A stretch of DNA of 40,854 nucleotides, from NCBI GenBank assembly GCA_946414095.1, contig CAMKNB010000013.1, positions 1 through 40,854 on the forward strand, in the 5' to 3' direction. The DNA is from an uncultured Mycoplasmatota bacterium (GTDB lineage: Bacteria; Bacillota_I; Bacilli_A; RF39; UBA660). Position 1 is the first letter of the stretch; each line of letters begins with the position of its first letter. The position numbers and the translations under genes are program-made. Positions 31,685 through 40,507 of the stretch are shown in pieces. A model generated the notes under the pieces. The model was not told the DNA's origin. It worked only from the letters and a program-made list of their open reading frames with translations, and did no database searches.

Positions 31685-33412
31685 ATGGGAAAAGTAAATA
31701 ATTATATTGATAAATTACTAAAGTATATAAAAAAAGATAAAAAAATTAACAAAGAAAAGCCATGGCTAAAATATTATGAAAATACTCCTGAAAGTTTAAA
31801 TTATTTTAATGGTAGTATGTATGATTATTTAAATGAAAGTGCAAATAGAAACTCAGATAGAAATGCCTATACTTTCTATAATAATCCTTGTACTTATAAA
31901 GGATTTATGAAAAAAATAAGTAAAATAGCTAATGCACTAACTCAATTCAATATAGTAGAAAATGAATGTGTTACATTATGCTTGCCAAATACACCAGAAA
32001 GTTTTGCTCTTATATATGCAATAAATAAAATTGGAGCTATTGCTAATATCGTTCACCCATTATCTACTACTGAAGACATTAAAAGAGCATTAAAAGAAAC
32101 TAATAGTCAAATATTATTTTGTTCTGATGTATCTATGCCAAAAGCAAGAAATGTCAAAGTAAAACATTTTATTATGATACCTACTAGTCAAAGCTTAAAT
32201 GGACTTTTAAAAACACTTTATAATTTTAAAAATTCAAATAATATGAGACTTGATGACAATATGATGTCGTGGGATGATTTTTTAAAATACAAATTAGAAA
32301 AAGATGCTTATGTTAAAAGAGAAAGTAATGACCCTGCAGCAATTATTTATAGTGGTGGAACAACTGGTAAACAAAAGGGAATTATTTTGTCTAATATGAA
32401 TTTTAATGCTATGGCTCTTCAAACTATAACTGTTTGTAATAAAGCTGTACCAGGTAATACTCTTTTATCAGCATTACCAATATTCCACGTATTTGGTTTA
32501 TCAATTGGAGTTCACTCAGGACTTATTGGTGGAATGACATGTATTATTGTTCCAAAACTTAATACTAAAAAAATTAATTCAGAACTAAAAAAATATAAAC
32601 CAAGTGTATATCCTGCGGTACCATCTCTTTTAAAAATGTCACTAAATGGAAAAGACCCTGGTAAAAATTCACTTAAAGATATTAAAGTTGTAGTAGTTGG
32701 TGGAGACTATTTATCACCTCAAACTAAAAAAGAATTTGAGGATTTCTTACATAAACATGGTAGTGATGCAGTTATTAAAATTGGTTATGGTTTATCTGAA
32801 GCAACTGGCTTTAGTTGTACAACTGCACATGTTAATGAAGAAAAAGTCAAATCAAATAGTCTTGGAGTACCTAATCCAGATAATATTATCAAAATATGTG
32901 AACCAAATAGCGATATAGAAAAAGTACATGGTGATGTAGGAGAAATATGTATTAGTGGTCCAACCATTATGATGGGATATATAAATGAAGATGAAGAAAC
33001 TAAAAAAACATTATTAGTTCATCAAGATGGAAAAGTTTATCTTCATACAGGTGACTTAGGATATATGGATGAAGACGGTGTAGTATTCTACTCTTCTAGA
33101 TTAAAAAGGATGATTATTTCTAATGGTTATAATATTTATCCATTAGAACTTGAAAATATTATTTCTAAGTGTAAATATGTTGAAAGTTGTACTGTTGTTA
33201 GTATTCCTCATAAAATTAAAAATCAAACGCCAAAAGCTGTAATAGTACTTAAAGATGGAGTTGAAGATACATTTGAAATTAGGAATGAAATAAAATCATA
33301 TTGCTTTAAAAATATAGCAAGATATGCCCTTCCTAGTGAATATGAATTTAGAAAATCACTTCCAGTAACAGCCGTAGGTAAAGTTGATTATAGAAAACTA
33401 CAAAACAAATAA
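31685..33412 (+). CDS. AMP-forming acyl-CoA synthetase (long-chain fatty acid ligase type)
   Basis: The 575-residue protein is an ANL-superfamily adenylating enzyme: the phosphate-binding loop AIIYSGGTTGKQKG, motif IKIGYGLSEATG, the hinge YLHTGDLGYMDEDG, SSRLKRMIISNGYNIYPLELE, and the C-terminal catalytic Lys in LPVTAVGKVDYRKL. It activates a carboxylic acid as an acyl-AMP and then, in most relatives, a CoA thioester. The order and length fit a long- or medium-chain fatty acyl-CoA ligase; the exact acid is unknown. A basic N-terminus (about 1-30, many Lys) may touch the membrane. AAAGGAAAA precedes the ATG. It is the only large enzyme gene on the plus strand here. Confidence 0.9.
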   Translation: MGKVNNYIDKLLKYIKKDKKINKEKPWLKYYENTPESLNYFNGSMYDYLNESANRNSDRNAYTFYNNPCTYKGFMKKISKIANALTQFNIVENECVTLCLPNTPESFALIYAINKIGAIANIVHPLSTTEDIKRALKETNSQILFCSDVSMPKARNVKVKHFIMIPTSQSLNGLLKTLYNFKNSNNMRLDDNMMSWDDFLKYKLEKDAYVKRESNDPAAIIYSGGTTGKQKGIILSNMNFNAMALQTITVCNKAVPGNTLLSALPIFHVFGLSIGVHSGLIGGMTCIIVPKLNTKKINSELKKYKPSVYPAVPSLLKMSLNGKDPGKNSLKDIKVVVVGGDYLSPQTKKEFEDFLHKHGSDAVIKIGYGLSEATGFSCTTAHVNEEKVKSNSLGVPNPDNIIKICEPNSDIEKVHGDVGEICISGPTIMMGYINEDEETKKTLLVHQDGKVYLHTGDLGYMDEDGVVFYSSRLKRMIISNGYNIYPLELENIISKCKYVESCTVVSIPHKIKNQTPKAVIVLKDGVEDTFEIRNEIKSYCFKNIARYALPSEYEFRKSLPVTAVGKVDYRKLQNK

Positions 33413-33441
33413 AAATTATTAGTTTTTACTAATAATTTTTT
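33411..33441. terminator. Bidirectional terminator between convergent genes
   Basis: A 12-bp stem (33411-33422 with 33429-33440) and a six-base loop, with T-runs on both strands. It lies between the acyl-CoA synthetase and the convergent unknown gene and overlaps both stop regions. Confidence 0.8.
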
Positions 33442-34182
33442 TTATAATGTTGCTTCTCTTTCTACGCCCATATTTACTTTTGATAAGAATTCTTCAGGTT
33501 TTCTATAAAACTCATTAATAATTCCAATCATATCATCTTGATTTTGTACTTCAAATTCCATTGTACTAGTAGGAGCAATACCAAATTCAGACAAAGAATA
33601 TGCTACTTGATCTACATAACAACTATCGGGTCTTTTACAATAACTAATTGAATCATTATCATAGAAGGTTACTTTGCAATAGCAAAAAGTAGCTTTTATA
33701 TCTTCCCCCTCTCTTCTTTGTCTTTCATATATTTCATGTAATTGATCTGAATATAAACTACCAGGCATATCTTTTTTTACTTCTTCTTCTATTTGTTCAT
33801 AACTTTTTCCTGGTCTTATAACTTTATTTCTTCTATCCTGACTTATATAGTAATATCCATTTGGAGCTTTTACAAATCCATTAACAGTAACCCAATTTAG
33901 TCTTGAATTTAAATTAACAACAATTCCTTTTCCTTCACTTTGTATAGTTATATATGATTGCTCATTAGCCCCTCTAGTAACACCAATAGTTGATTCATTT
34001 GCATGTGCAGAAAATTTTGAATTATATTCATCTGTAGTTTGCAAGCTTCCTGGCTCAATATCCAGTCCAGAAACTACTCCATCTAAATATTTACTAATCA
34101 TTTGAAAATTAGGTTCACTTTGCATAATTGCTTGATTTTTTGTTTTAGTAGTTAACTCTCTAGTTAAACTATAATTTATCAT
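33442..34182 (-). CDS. Unknown soluble protein
   Basis: The 246-residue protein has no signal peptide, membrane helix or motif I recognise. It is rich in beta-strand-like segments (SYITIQSEGKGIVVNLN, LNWVTVNGFVKAPNGYYYI), followed by a helical EQIEEEVKKDM region, and a cysteine cluster (FCYCKVTFY, SYCKRPDSC) that might bind metal. The ATG at 34182 is chosen because GTAGGTGAT is at proper distance; a longer frame begins upstream without a site. It lies alone after a YjbR-EVE gene and has a candidate promoter at 34199-34227. Confidence 0.6.
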   Translation of the reverse strand: MINYSLTRELTTKTKNQAIMQSEPNFQMISKYLDGVVSGLDIEPGSLQTTDEYNSKFSAHANESTIGVTRGANEQSYITIQSEGKGIVVNLNSRLNWVTVNGFVKAPNGYYYISQDRRNKVIRPGKSYEQIEEEVKKDMPGSLYSDQLHEIYERQRREGEDIKATFCYCKVTFYDNDSISYCKRPDSCYVDQVAYSLSEFGIAPTSTMEFEVQNQDDMIGIINEFYRKPEEFLSKVNMGVEREATL

Positions 34183-34198
34183 ACTATCACCTACTATA

Positions 34199-34227
34199 AT
34201 TCTAAAATATCTTATAATATTAATCAA
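34199..34227 (-). promoter_or_regulatory. Promoter of the unknown gene at 33442
   Basis: TTGATT (34222-34227), 17 bp and TAGAAT (34199-34204) on the minus strand, in the short gap after the YjbR-EVE gene. Confidence 0.5.
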
Positions 34228-34240
34228 TAATATTGATATT

Positions 34241-35242
34241 TTATTTACATTTATTTAGTTCTTCACTTAGACTTTTAGGTATTGTTCTAGGACCTCTAAC
34301 TGTTTTAACACCATACTCTTTCATTTTATCAAGAGTAAATGAAAATCTATTATATTTTTTAATCTTTTTGAGTAATATTTGTTCTTTATTTTGCTTATGA
34401 GCTGATCCAAATGCTTCACATTTATACATAATTGCTGAATATGGAACTCCAATATAAACATATACTGTATCTCCAGGTAATATATTTTTAATATATCTCC
34501 AACTAACTATGTCATTTGAATCAAAATATCCTTCAACATCAAAATAACTAGCATTAGCTGGTATAACCCATTCATTAGGCTTATTAACTAAATTATATGA
34601 GTTATCAATTAAATCAAATATTTCTTTTGTATCTAAACTATTATCAAGTTTAACAGTAATCCAACTATCTTTATTCATATGATATCCCTTAAATATAGAT
34701 TTATCATCGATTATATTTAACACTTCATCTTTTTGATATCTTAAATTTATTGCTTCAACATTTCCACTTTCTTTTTTAGAAAGTTTTGATTTATCTATAA
34801 CAGCAATTAATGCATACCACTTATTATTATTTTCATTTCTTATAACAGCATAACTATCAAATTTTTCCCAAAGGAATTCTAAATTACCATTATATTTTTC
34901 TTTAATATAATTAATCACATCTTTTGTTTGATTAGATTTATATACATTCTTTGTAGTACAAGTATCTATAAAACTCTTTAATACTTCATTATATTTATCT
35001 CTAACACTTGTTACAAACTCTCCAACTGCATTTTCATTATAAGCGGGTAGATATTCTTCATTAATATCTATTTCTATTATTGAAGAAGTTACTTTATCAT
35101 TAATAACATTAATTATTACTTTAAAATCATCTAATATAATTTTTTCATAACAATAATAATTATCTTTTTTAATAAAACCAAATTTATTAAGTTCTTCATA
35201 ATTAATTGTTCTATTTTTTAATAAGTCATCTATTTTCTTCAT
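34241..35242 (-). CDS. YjbR/MmcQ-type domain fused to an EVE-like domain
   Basis: The 333-residue protein joins two modules. Residues about 90-225 match the MmcQ/YjbR (CyaY-like) family: YAVIRNENNNKWYALIAVID, EAINLRYQKDEV and GYHMNKDSWITVKLD. Residues about 228-330 look like an EVE/PUA-like domain: EWVIPANASYFDVEGYF, IVSWRYIKNILPGDTVYVY and GVPYSAIMYKCEA. EVE domains bind modified bases; YjbR proteins are often called DNA-binding, but their role is unclear. The fusion suggests nucleic-acid recognition. GAGGTAC precedes the ATG. It is probably transcribed alone. Confidence 0.75.
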   Translation of the reverse strand: MKKIDDLLKNRTINYEELNKFGFIKKDNYYCYEKIILDDFKVIINVINDKVTSSIIEIDINEEYLPAYNENAVGEFVTSVRDKYNEVLKSFIDTCTTKNVYKSNQTKDVINYIKEKYNGNLEFLWEKFDSYAVIRNENNNKWYALIAVIDKSKLSKKESGNVEAINLRYQKDEVLNIIDDKSIFKGYHMNKDSWITVKLDNSLDTKEIFDLIDNSYNLVNKPNEWVIPANASYFDVEGYFDSNDIVSWRYIKNILPGDTVYVYIGVPYSAIMYKCEAFGSAHKQNKEQILLKKIKKYNRFSFTLDKMKEYGVKTVRGPRTIPKSLSEELNKCK

Positions 35243-35264
35243 AAGTACCTCTTAAAAAGTATAT

Positions 35265-35295
35265 CAAAAAAAACTTATATTTTAAATATAAGTTT
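35265..35295 (-). terminator. Terminator of the glutamate-synthase-like gene
   Basis: AAACTTATAT (35271-35280) and ATATAAGTTT (35286-35295) form a 10-bp stem with T-run after it on the minus strand, sharing bases with the stop codon. Confidence 0.75.
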
Positions 35296-36658
35296 ATTTA
35301 TTAAATGATTCTATTATTTCTTTAGCAGCTTTCTTACCTGCTTCCATAGCAAGTATAACTGTGGCACTACCAGTAACTGCATCTCCTCCAGCATATACAT
35401 TTTTTAAAGATGTTTTTGTTCCATCTACTAGTATTAAGCCTTTATCAGTAATTTTGATATTTGAGCCTTTTAAACTACCATGGTTAGGACTTGTTCCAAG
35501 TGCCATTACAACCATATCACAATTTACTACGTGCTCACTTCCTTCTACTTCTTTTACTTCTCTTCTTTGACCTTCAACTTCAGGAAGTAATTCCATATTA
35601 ACAACTTCCATACCAACTACATTATTATTTTCGTCAGTAAGTATTCTCTTAGGATTTAATAAAGTATCAAAAATTATTCCTTCTTCTTTAGCATGCATTA
35701 CTTCCATTTTACGTGCAGGTAATTCTTCTTCACTACGTCTATACATTAAATGTGCTTCGCTTCCTAGTCTCTTAACACTACGAACAGCATCCATTGCAAC
35801 ATTTCCACCACCAATTATATAAGCAACCTTTCCTTTCTTAATTGGGGTTTTTGAGTTGCTTTCATATGCTTTCATTAAATTAATACGAGTAAGTATTTCA
35901 TTAGCAGAAAATACACCATTAGCACTTTCTCCTTCTATGCCCATAAATTTAGGAAGTCCAGCTCCACTACCAATAAATACAGCATCATATTCTTTTTCTA
36001 AAGTATCAAGTGTAATTGCATTTCCAACTGGAACATCAGTTTTAATAGTCACACCTAATTTTATTAAATTATTTACTTCACTTTCAACTATTCTTTTAGG
36101 AAGACGAAATTCTGGTATACCATAAGTTAATACTCCTCCAGCTTTTTGTAATACTTCATAAATTGTTACATCAAATCCATTTTTAGCAAGTTCTCCTGCA
36201 CAAGTAAGTCCTGATGGTCCACTACCAACTATTGCAACTTTTTTACCATTCTTTTTAATTTTCTTTGTTTCTACTAAATTATTTTCAAGTGCATAATCTG
36301 CCACATATCTTTCAAGTGCTCCGATAGCTATAGCATCTCCTTTAAGTCCTCTTACACACATGCTTTCGCATTGACGTTCTTGAGGACATACTCTTCCACA
36401 TACAGCAGGAAGTGAAGAAGATGATTTGATAATTTCATATGCTAACTCTAAATTATCTTCTTTAATAGCATGAATAAATTCTGGTATTCTTATATTTACT
36501 GGACATCCTGTTACACATCTTGGATTTTTACATTGAAGGCATCTAGATGCTTCTTTTAAAGCTTCTTCTTTATTATAACCAAGTTCAACTTCTAAAAAGT
36601 TTTTAACTCTTTTCTCTGGGCTTTGAACTCTTCCTTTTACTCTTCCTTCACTATTCAT
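35294..36658 (-). CDS. NADPH-dependent glutamate-synthase-like flavoprotein (GltA/NfnB type)
   Basis: The 454-residue protein has an N-terminal iron-sulfur module (EASRCLQCKNPRCVTGCPV, then VCGRVCPQERQCES) with eight cysteines for two 4Fe-4S clusters. Two Rossmann domains follow: FAD-binding KVAIVGSGPSGLTCAGELA and NADP-binding YIIGGGNVAMDAVRS, ending in GTSPNHGS and YAGGDAVTGSATVILAMEAG. This is the shared architecture of the glutamate synthase small subunit and the NfnB electron-bifurcating subunit. With the SudB/NfnA-like gene just upstream, NfnAB or sulfide dehydrogenase (Sud) type is likelier than glutamate synthase, as no GltB large subunit is here. It overlaps its partner by 8 bp; GGAGG precedes ATG at 36658. 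Confidence 0.85.
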   Translation of the reverse strand: MNSEGRVKGRVQSPEKRVKNFLEVELGYNKEEALKEASRCLQCKNPRCVTGCPVNIRIPEFIHAIKEDNLELAYEIIKSSSSLPAVCGRVCPQERQCESMCVRGLKGDAIAIGALERYVADYALENNLVETKKIKKNGKKVAIVGSGPSGLTCAGELAKNGFDVTIYEVLQKAGGVLTYGIPEFRLPKRIVESEVNNLIKLGVTIKTDVPVGNAITLDTLEKEYDAVFIGSGAGLPKFMGIEGESANGVFSANEILTRINLMKAYESNSKTPIKKGKVAYIIGGGNVAMDAVRSVKRLGSEAHLMYRRSEEELPARKMEVMHAKEEGIIFDTLLNPKRILTDENNNVVGMEVVNMELLPEVEGQRREVKEVEGSEHVVNCDMVVMALGTSPNHGSLKGSNIKITDKGLILVDGTKTSLKNVYAGGDAVTGSATVILAMEAGKKAAKEIIESFNK

Positions 36659-37496
36659 TCTTACCTCCAAGTTTTTTAATCATTTCATCCATTTTTAATT
36701 TTTCTTCATCTCTATAAATATTCATTCTTTTTAATGCAGAATCAAAATTAACTTTATGGCCATCAAACTCAGGACCATGTATACAAGCAAATTTAGGTTT
36801 ACCATCTACTTCACATCTACATGCTCCACACATGCCGCTTCCATCAATCATAAGTGGATTCATACTAACAATAGTTTTAACATTATGCTTTTTAGTTAAA
36901 TCACAAACACTTTTCATCATTATAACTGGACCTATACAAACCACAATATCATAATTCTTAATGATTTTTTCAAGTACAGTTGTAACAAATCCTTTAGTTC
37001 CAAAAGATCCATCATCAGTGGCATACATAACCTTATTTGCTACACTTTCTAATTTATCTCTAATTATAAATAAATTAGCACTTCTTGCCCCATATATAAC
37101 ATCTATTTTGAATCCTTTATCACGTAAATATTTAACTTGTGGATATATTGGAGCTATACCAACTCCTCCGCCTACATAACAAATCCTTTTACCCTTAAAT
37201 TCTTTAGGATTCATACATATTTCATTACCATTACCAAGTGGCCCTGAAACACTAAATACTTCTTTTTTTACTCTAGATAGTTCTAATGTAGAAGCACCAA
37301 CTACTTGATATATTAAGTAAAGAATTCCTTTTTCTTTATCAATATCATATATTGTTAAAGGTATTCTTTCAGAATCTTCATAAGTCATAACAATAGCAAA
37401 TTGTCCTGGTATACTATTTTCTATTACATGAGGACAATTAATAGCTAATTCATATGTATTTTCATTTAACTTTTTATTATATATTATCTTATACAT
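36651..37496 (-). CDS. NfnA/SudB-like FAD/NAD(P)-binding subunit with 2Fe-2S motif
   Basis: The 281-residue protein has a ferredoxin-reductase fold: FAD-binding region (IPGQFAIVMT, ERIPLTIYD), NAD-binding region (GKRICYVGGGVGIAPIYPQ) and a C-terminal 2Fe-2S cluster (GSGMCGACRCEVDGKPKFAC) typical of NfnA, SudB and the PyrK family. The full-length GMCGACR and the later Cys of PKFAC fit NfnA/Sud rather than PyrK beside pyrD. It would pass electrons among NADH, NADPH and ferredoxin with the flavoprotein encoded next. A perfect AGGAGG precedes the ATG. Confidence 0.87.
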   Translation of the reverse strand: MYKIIYNKKLNENTYELAINCPHVIENSIPGQFAIVMTYEDSERIPLTIYDIDKEKGILYLIYQVVGASTLELSRVKKEVFSVSGPLGNGNEICMNPKEFKGKRICYVGGGVGIAPIYPQVKYLRDKGFKIDVIYGARSANLFIIRDKLESVANKVMYATDDGSFGTKGFVTTVLEKIIKNYDIVVCIGPVIMMKSVCDLTKKHNVKTIVSMNPLMIDGSGMCGACRCEVDGKPKFACIHGPEFDGHKVNFDSALKRMNIYRDEEKLKMDEMIKKLGGKNE

Positions 37497-37528
37497 ATAT
37501 CCTCCTATCCTATAAAATATTTTAACAC

Positions 37529-37557
37529 AAAAAAAAGTAATAGTTAACTATTACTTA
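37529..37557 (-). terminator. lepB terminator
   Basis: AAGTAATAGTTAACTATTACTT is a near-perfect palindrome overlapping the lepB stop codon, followed on the minus strand by a run of eight T. Confidence 0.8.
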
Positions 37558-38048
37558 TCGATACTTCCAAATTTATTAAATGGAAATATTCTATATTTTA
37601 CTCTTCCTAAAATATCACTTTTAGTAAAGTTACCTAAGACTCTGCTATCTTTAGATACTACTCTATTATCACCTAGTACAAAGTATTCATTATCTTTAGT
37701 AGTTTTAGTAAAATCTTCTGTATCACCAAAATCATAATCAGTTTTAATTAGCTCTCCATTTATAAATAAATTGTTATCCTTATACATAATTGTTTCATTA
37801 GGAAGTCCAATTACTCTTTTAATTATTTTATCATTATTTATTTCATTAGATACAACAACTATATCAAATCTTTTAATGTCATCAAATCTATATATAAATT
37901 TATTAATTATAACAAGTTGTCCATCTTTTAAGGTATTATCCATACTAGCTCCATCTACAATCGCAGGTGTCACTATAAATGTACGAACTATTACTACAAC
38001 TAAAATAATAATTATATAATCTTTTATCTCTAGCCAAACCTTTTTCAT
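37551..38048 (-). CDS. lepB: Type I signal peptidase
   Basis: The 165-residue protein has one N-terminal membrane helix (about 10-30) and the S26 signature: the catalytic Ser in VDGASMDNTL (near residue 37) and Lys in KIIKRVIGLPNE (near residue 78), then EYFVLGDNRVVSKDSR (GDN...DSR box). It cleaves signal peptides outside the membrane. The usual GxSMxPT motif is GASMDNT, a mild change. It follows rplS with only its terminator between; rplS-lepB adjacency is common in Bacillota, and AAAGGATAA precedes the ATG. Confidence 0.93.
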   Translation of the reverse strand: MKKVWLEIKDYIIIILVVVIVRTFIVTPAIVDGASMDNTLKDGQLVIINKFIYRFDDIKRFDIVVVSNEINNDKIIKRVIGLPNETIMYKDNNLFINGELIKTDYDFGDTEDFTKTTKDNEYFVLGDNRVVSKDSRVLGNFTKSDILGRVKYRIFPFNKFGSIDK

Positions 38049-38060
38049 ATTTATCCTTTC

Positions 38061-38092
38061 TAATAAAAAATTAGGTATCTACAACCTAATTT
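38061..38092 (-). terminator. rplS terminator
   Basis: AAATTAGGT (38068-38076) and ACCTAATTT (38084-38092) form a 9-bp stem sharing bases with the rplS stop codon; TTTATT follows on the minus strand. Confidence 0.75.
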
Positions 38093-38424
38093 CTTTCTTT
38101 AATTTTAAAACTTCCTGTAAGATTCTTTAAGAAGTTAAGTTTAGCTCTTCTAACTTTACCTTTTTTAACAACTGTAATCTTATCAATTAGTGGACTATTT
38201 ACAGGGAATACTCTGTTAATACCAACGCTTCCACTTTTCTTTCTTACTGTAAATGTTTCAGAAACACTTCCACCTTTACGAGCAGTTACAATTCCTTCAA
38301 AAGCTTGAATTCTTTCTCTTTTACCTTCTTTAATCTTAACATCAACTCTAACTGTATCTCCTACTTGAAAATCAGGAACATTAGGATTGATTTGTTTCTT
38401 ATTGATCTTATCAATCAAATTCAT
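38086..38424 (-). CDS. rplS: Ribosomal protein bL19
   Basis: The 112-residue protein matches bL19 throughout: [53 protein letters not shown], and [15 protein letters not shown] with basic C-terminal [12 protein letters not shown]. It is part of the 50S subunit near the 30S interface. AAGGAGG precedes the ATG. The leader between the promoter and the ATG is a candidate autoregulatory L19 leader. Confidence 0.97.
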   Translation of the reverse strand: MNLIDKINKKQINPNVPDFQVGDTVRVDVKIKEGKRERIQAFEGIVTARKGGSVSETFTVRKKSGSVGINRVFPVNSPLIDKITVVKKGKVRRAKLNFLKNLTGSFKIKERN

Positions 38425-38431
38425 ACGTACA

Positions 38432-38490
38432 TGCCTCCTTTGTGCTTTATTTAATCATATATAAAATTAATAATATACAGCGGATTAAGC
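38432..38490 (-). promoter_or_regulatory. Candidate L19 autoregulatory mRNA leader
   Basis: Between the transcription start (about 38490) and the ribosome binding site lies GCTTAATCCGCTGTA, then AT-rich sequence and GCACAAAGGAGG. I recall the TTAATCCGCTG element from the L19_leader family of Bacillota rplS mRNAs, where L19 represses its own synthesis. The match is by memory and eye. Confidence 0.4.
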
Positions 38491-38496
38491 AATATG

Positions 38497-38525
38497 ATAA
38501 TAACACAAAATTTAATCGATATCAA
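38497..38525 (-). promoter_or_regulatory. rplS promoter
   Basis: TTGATA (38520-38525), 17 bp and TATTAT (38497-38502) on the minus strand, immediately after the stop of the membrane-anchored gene. Confidence 0.7.
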
Positions 38526-38534
38526 GTTTTTTCT

Positions 38535-39266
38535 TTAAATTCCAATAGAAGTAATCGCATTTACTTTATATAATTCATTAAATTCTAAATTTGAATCCAA
38601 TAAAACATATCCAATATGAACATAATTATTAAGTCCTAGTACATAGTCCATATCTTCAGTATAAGCATAATATAATTTATTTTCATTAATACTAACCTCA
38701 TATCTATTAGTATTATCTTCTATTTCTTCATCATTTATAATATCAAAACTACTAACGCTTTTTTCTATTTCTTTTAGTAAAGAACCAGTACTATCATATA
38801 TATTTAATAGTCCACTTCCATATAATGTATTATATTCTTTAACAACATAATTATCATTTGTTTTAAATATTACAATTGCATCATCGTAATAATAATTTTT
38901 AACAGTATTTAATGTTACATCAAATTTATTATCAACACGAATATTTAACAGAGTACAATAATTTATTTCATCTTCTAAAATATTTTCTTCTTTTAAACAT
39001 TTAAGACTTATATTAATATTGTCATCATTAATAATATCATCTTTAAATTTTTCTAAATCAATATTATAGCAACTATTATTTTCACAATTATCAAAAAAGT
39101 CTAATTTAATATTAAAAGCCATATTATCTGGTGAGTCATAATTAACAATTTCTTCTTTAATAATTTTATTATTATCAATATTATCAAATTTGCTTTGAAG
39201 TATTAAATAAATAATAAATAATAAACCAAATGAAATTAATAAAACTCTAAATATTTTCTTACTCAT
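38535..39266 (-). CDS. Membrane-anchored extracytoplasmic protein downstream of ftsW
   Basis: The 243-residue protein has one N-terminal hydrophobic helix (about 5-23) after a basic SKKIFR start, then a polar, mostly beta-strand exported domain with a pair of Cys (CENNSCYN) likely to form a disulfide and a later YCTLL. No family is recognised. The ATG at 39266 has GGAGAATAAA at proper distance and overlaps the ftsW stop by 8 bp, so the two are translationally coupled; a longer frame begins inside ftsW. Position suggests a cell-wall or division role, but that is inference. Confidence 0.68.
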   Translation of the reverse strand: MSKKIFRVLLISFGLLFIIYLILQSKFDNIDNNKIIKEEIVNYDSPDNMAFNIKLDFFDNCENNSCYNIDLEKFKDDIINDDNINISLKCLKEENILEDEINYCTLLNIRVDNKFDVTLNTVKNYYYDDAIVIFKTNDNYVVKEYNTLYGSGLLNIYDSTGSLLKEIEKSVSSFDIINDEEIEDNTNRYEVSINENKLYYAYTEDMDYVLGLNNYVHIGYVLLDSNLEFNELYKVNAITSIGI

Positions 39267-40464
39267 TTTTATTCTCCATATATAATTTATATCTTGTCTC
39301 AGCTTTATTTTCAATATTTATTCTTTGTACTATTGCGAATGAACAAAGTACAGCTATACAAAATGAACCACCATAACTTAAGAAAGGAAGTGGTACTCCA
39401 GTTAATGGAATAATACCTAATACTCCACCTAGATTAACAAATATATGTAACATAAAATATATAGCTATACCATAACATATAATTGAATTTTGTAGTTTAT
39501 GGCAATCTTTCGCCACTTTAAAAACAAGGAAAATTATTGCAATATATCCAATTATTATAATTACTCCAAATAAAGATCCTAATTCTTCAACAACTATTGG
39601 AAATATAAAGTCAGTATGACTTGCAGGTAAATACATATATTTTTGAACAGATTCACCTATTCCACTTCCAAAAAGTCCTCCATTATCTATTGCTATATAT
39701 CCATTACAAACTTGATATCCAGAGTTTTCTTCATATCTATCACATGGATTTTTATATACAAGTCTATTTAATCTATAACTTTTACTAAGAACATCTTCTG
39801 GTATAATTACATATGCAAATTTTAATACCAGCACACTCATTATAAGTCCAATACAAGCAATTGCCTTAACTACTTTTACACTAGTCTCTTTTGAAGGAAC
39901 ACTTATAAACACTAAAGCATACAAAGCAAGCATTATTGCAGCAGAACCAAAATCACCACCAAGTAAGATAACTATTGCTGATACACCACATAAAAACAAA
40001 GGAAACAAGAATGAATATTTCTTATGATTTTTATTATTGGCCCAATCTCCATAATATGAACCCATATACATAATTAAAAACACTTTTAAAAATTCTGCTG
40101 GTTGAAATCTGCCACCAAACATTGAAAGTGTAACATCACTAACAGATGTATTTATTGAATTTTTAATATATACATAAAGCAAAGCACCTATAAAGAATAA
40201 CGATGCAATTAATGATAATCTTCTATATTTAGCTGTTGGAGTTTTAAGAACAACAATTGATCCTAATATTGCATAACCAACAAATCTTAATTGTCTAATA
40301 AAAAAGTAATATTCACTATCAACTTTATAATATAATACACTAGATATACTAGATGCATCTAATATTAAAAAACATCCTAGAATAGCATAAAGCAAAGTCA
40401 ATAATAATATTGGCTTATTCATATCTTTTAGGATTTTAACTTTTATCTTCTTTACTTTCTTCAT
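39259..40464 (-). CDS. ftsW: FtsW/RodA/SpoVE-family peptidoglycan glycosyltransferase
   Basis: The 401-residue protein is a SEDS polymerase with about ten membrane helices. Diagnostic segments are FGGRFQPAEFLKVFLIMY (usually QPSEF), LLGGDFGSAAIMLALYA (usually QPDLGTA), DNGGLFGSGIGESVQKYMYLPASHTDFIFPI and GIIPLTGVPLPFLSYGGS. The family polymerises lipid II glycan strands with a class B penicillin-binding protein. The HTDFIF and ESVQ motifs favour FtsW or SpoVE over RodA. No PBP lies in the window. The start has a poor ribosome binding site. Confidence 0.9.
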   Translation of the reverse strand: MKKVKKIKVKILKDMNKPILLLTLLYAILGCFLILDASSISSVLYYKVDSEYYFFIRQLRFVGYAILGSIVVLKTPTAKYRRLSLIASLFFIGALLYVYIKNSINTSVSDVTLSMFGGRFQPAEFLKVFLIMYMGSYYGDWANNKNHKKYSFLFPLFLCGVSAIVILLGGDFGSAAIMLALYALVFISVPSKETSVKVVKAIACIGLIMSVLVLKFAYVIIPEDVLSKSYRLNRLVYKNPCDRYEENSGYQVCNGYIAIDNGGLFGSGIGESVQKYMYLPASHTDFIFPIVVEELGSLFGVIIIIGYIAIIFLVFKVAKDCHKLQNSIICYGIAIYFMLHIFVNLGGVLGIIPLTGVPLPFLSYGGSFCIAVLCSFAIVQRINIENKAETRYKLYMENKNE

Positions 40465-40478
40465 ATTATCTAATAATT

Positions 40479-40507
40479 ATTATATAAAAAATAATTATAA
40501 AAGTAAA
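40479..40507 (-). promoter_or_regulatory. Promoter of ftsW
   Basis: TTTACT (40502-40507), 17 bp and TATAAT (40479-40484) would start transcription only about 8 bp before the ATG, giving a nearly leaderless mRNA. An upstream TTGACA has poor spacing to its nearest TATAAT. Confidence 0.4.

Noticed and set aside
35294..36658. Glutamate synthase small subunit
   Set aside because: No large subunit is adjacent, and the partner is a NfnA/SudB-like protein, so the Nfn/Sud reading is preferred though the domain order is shared.
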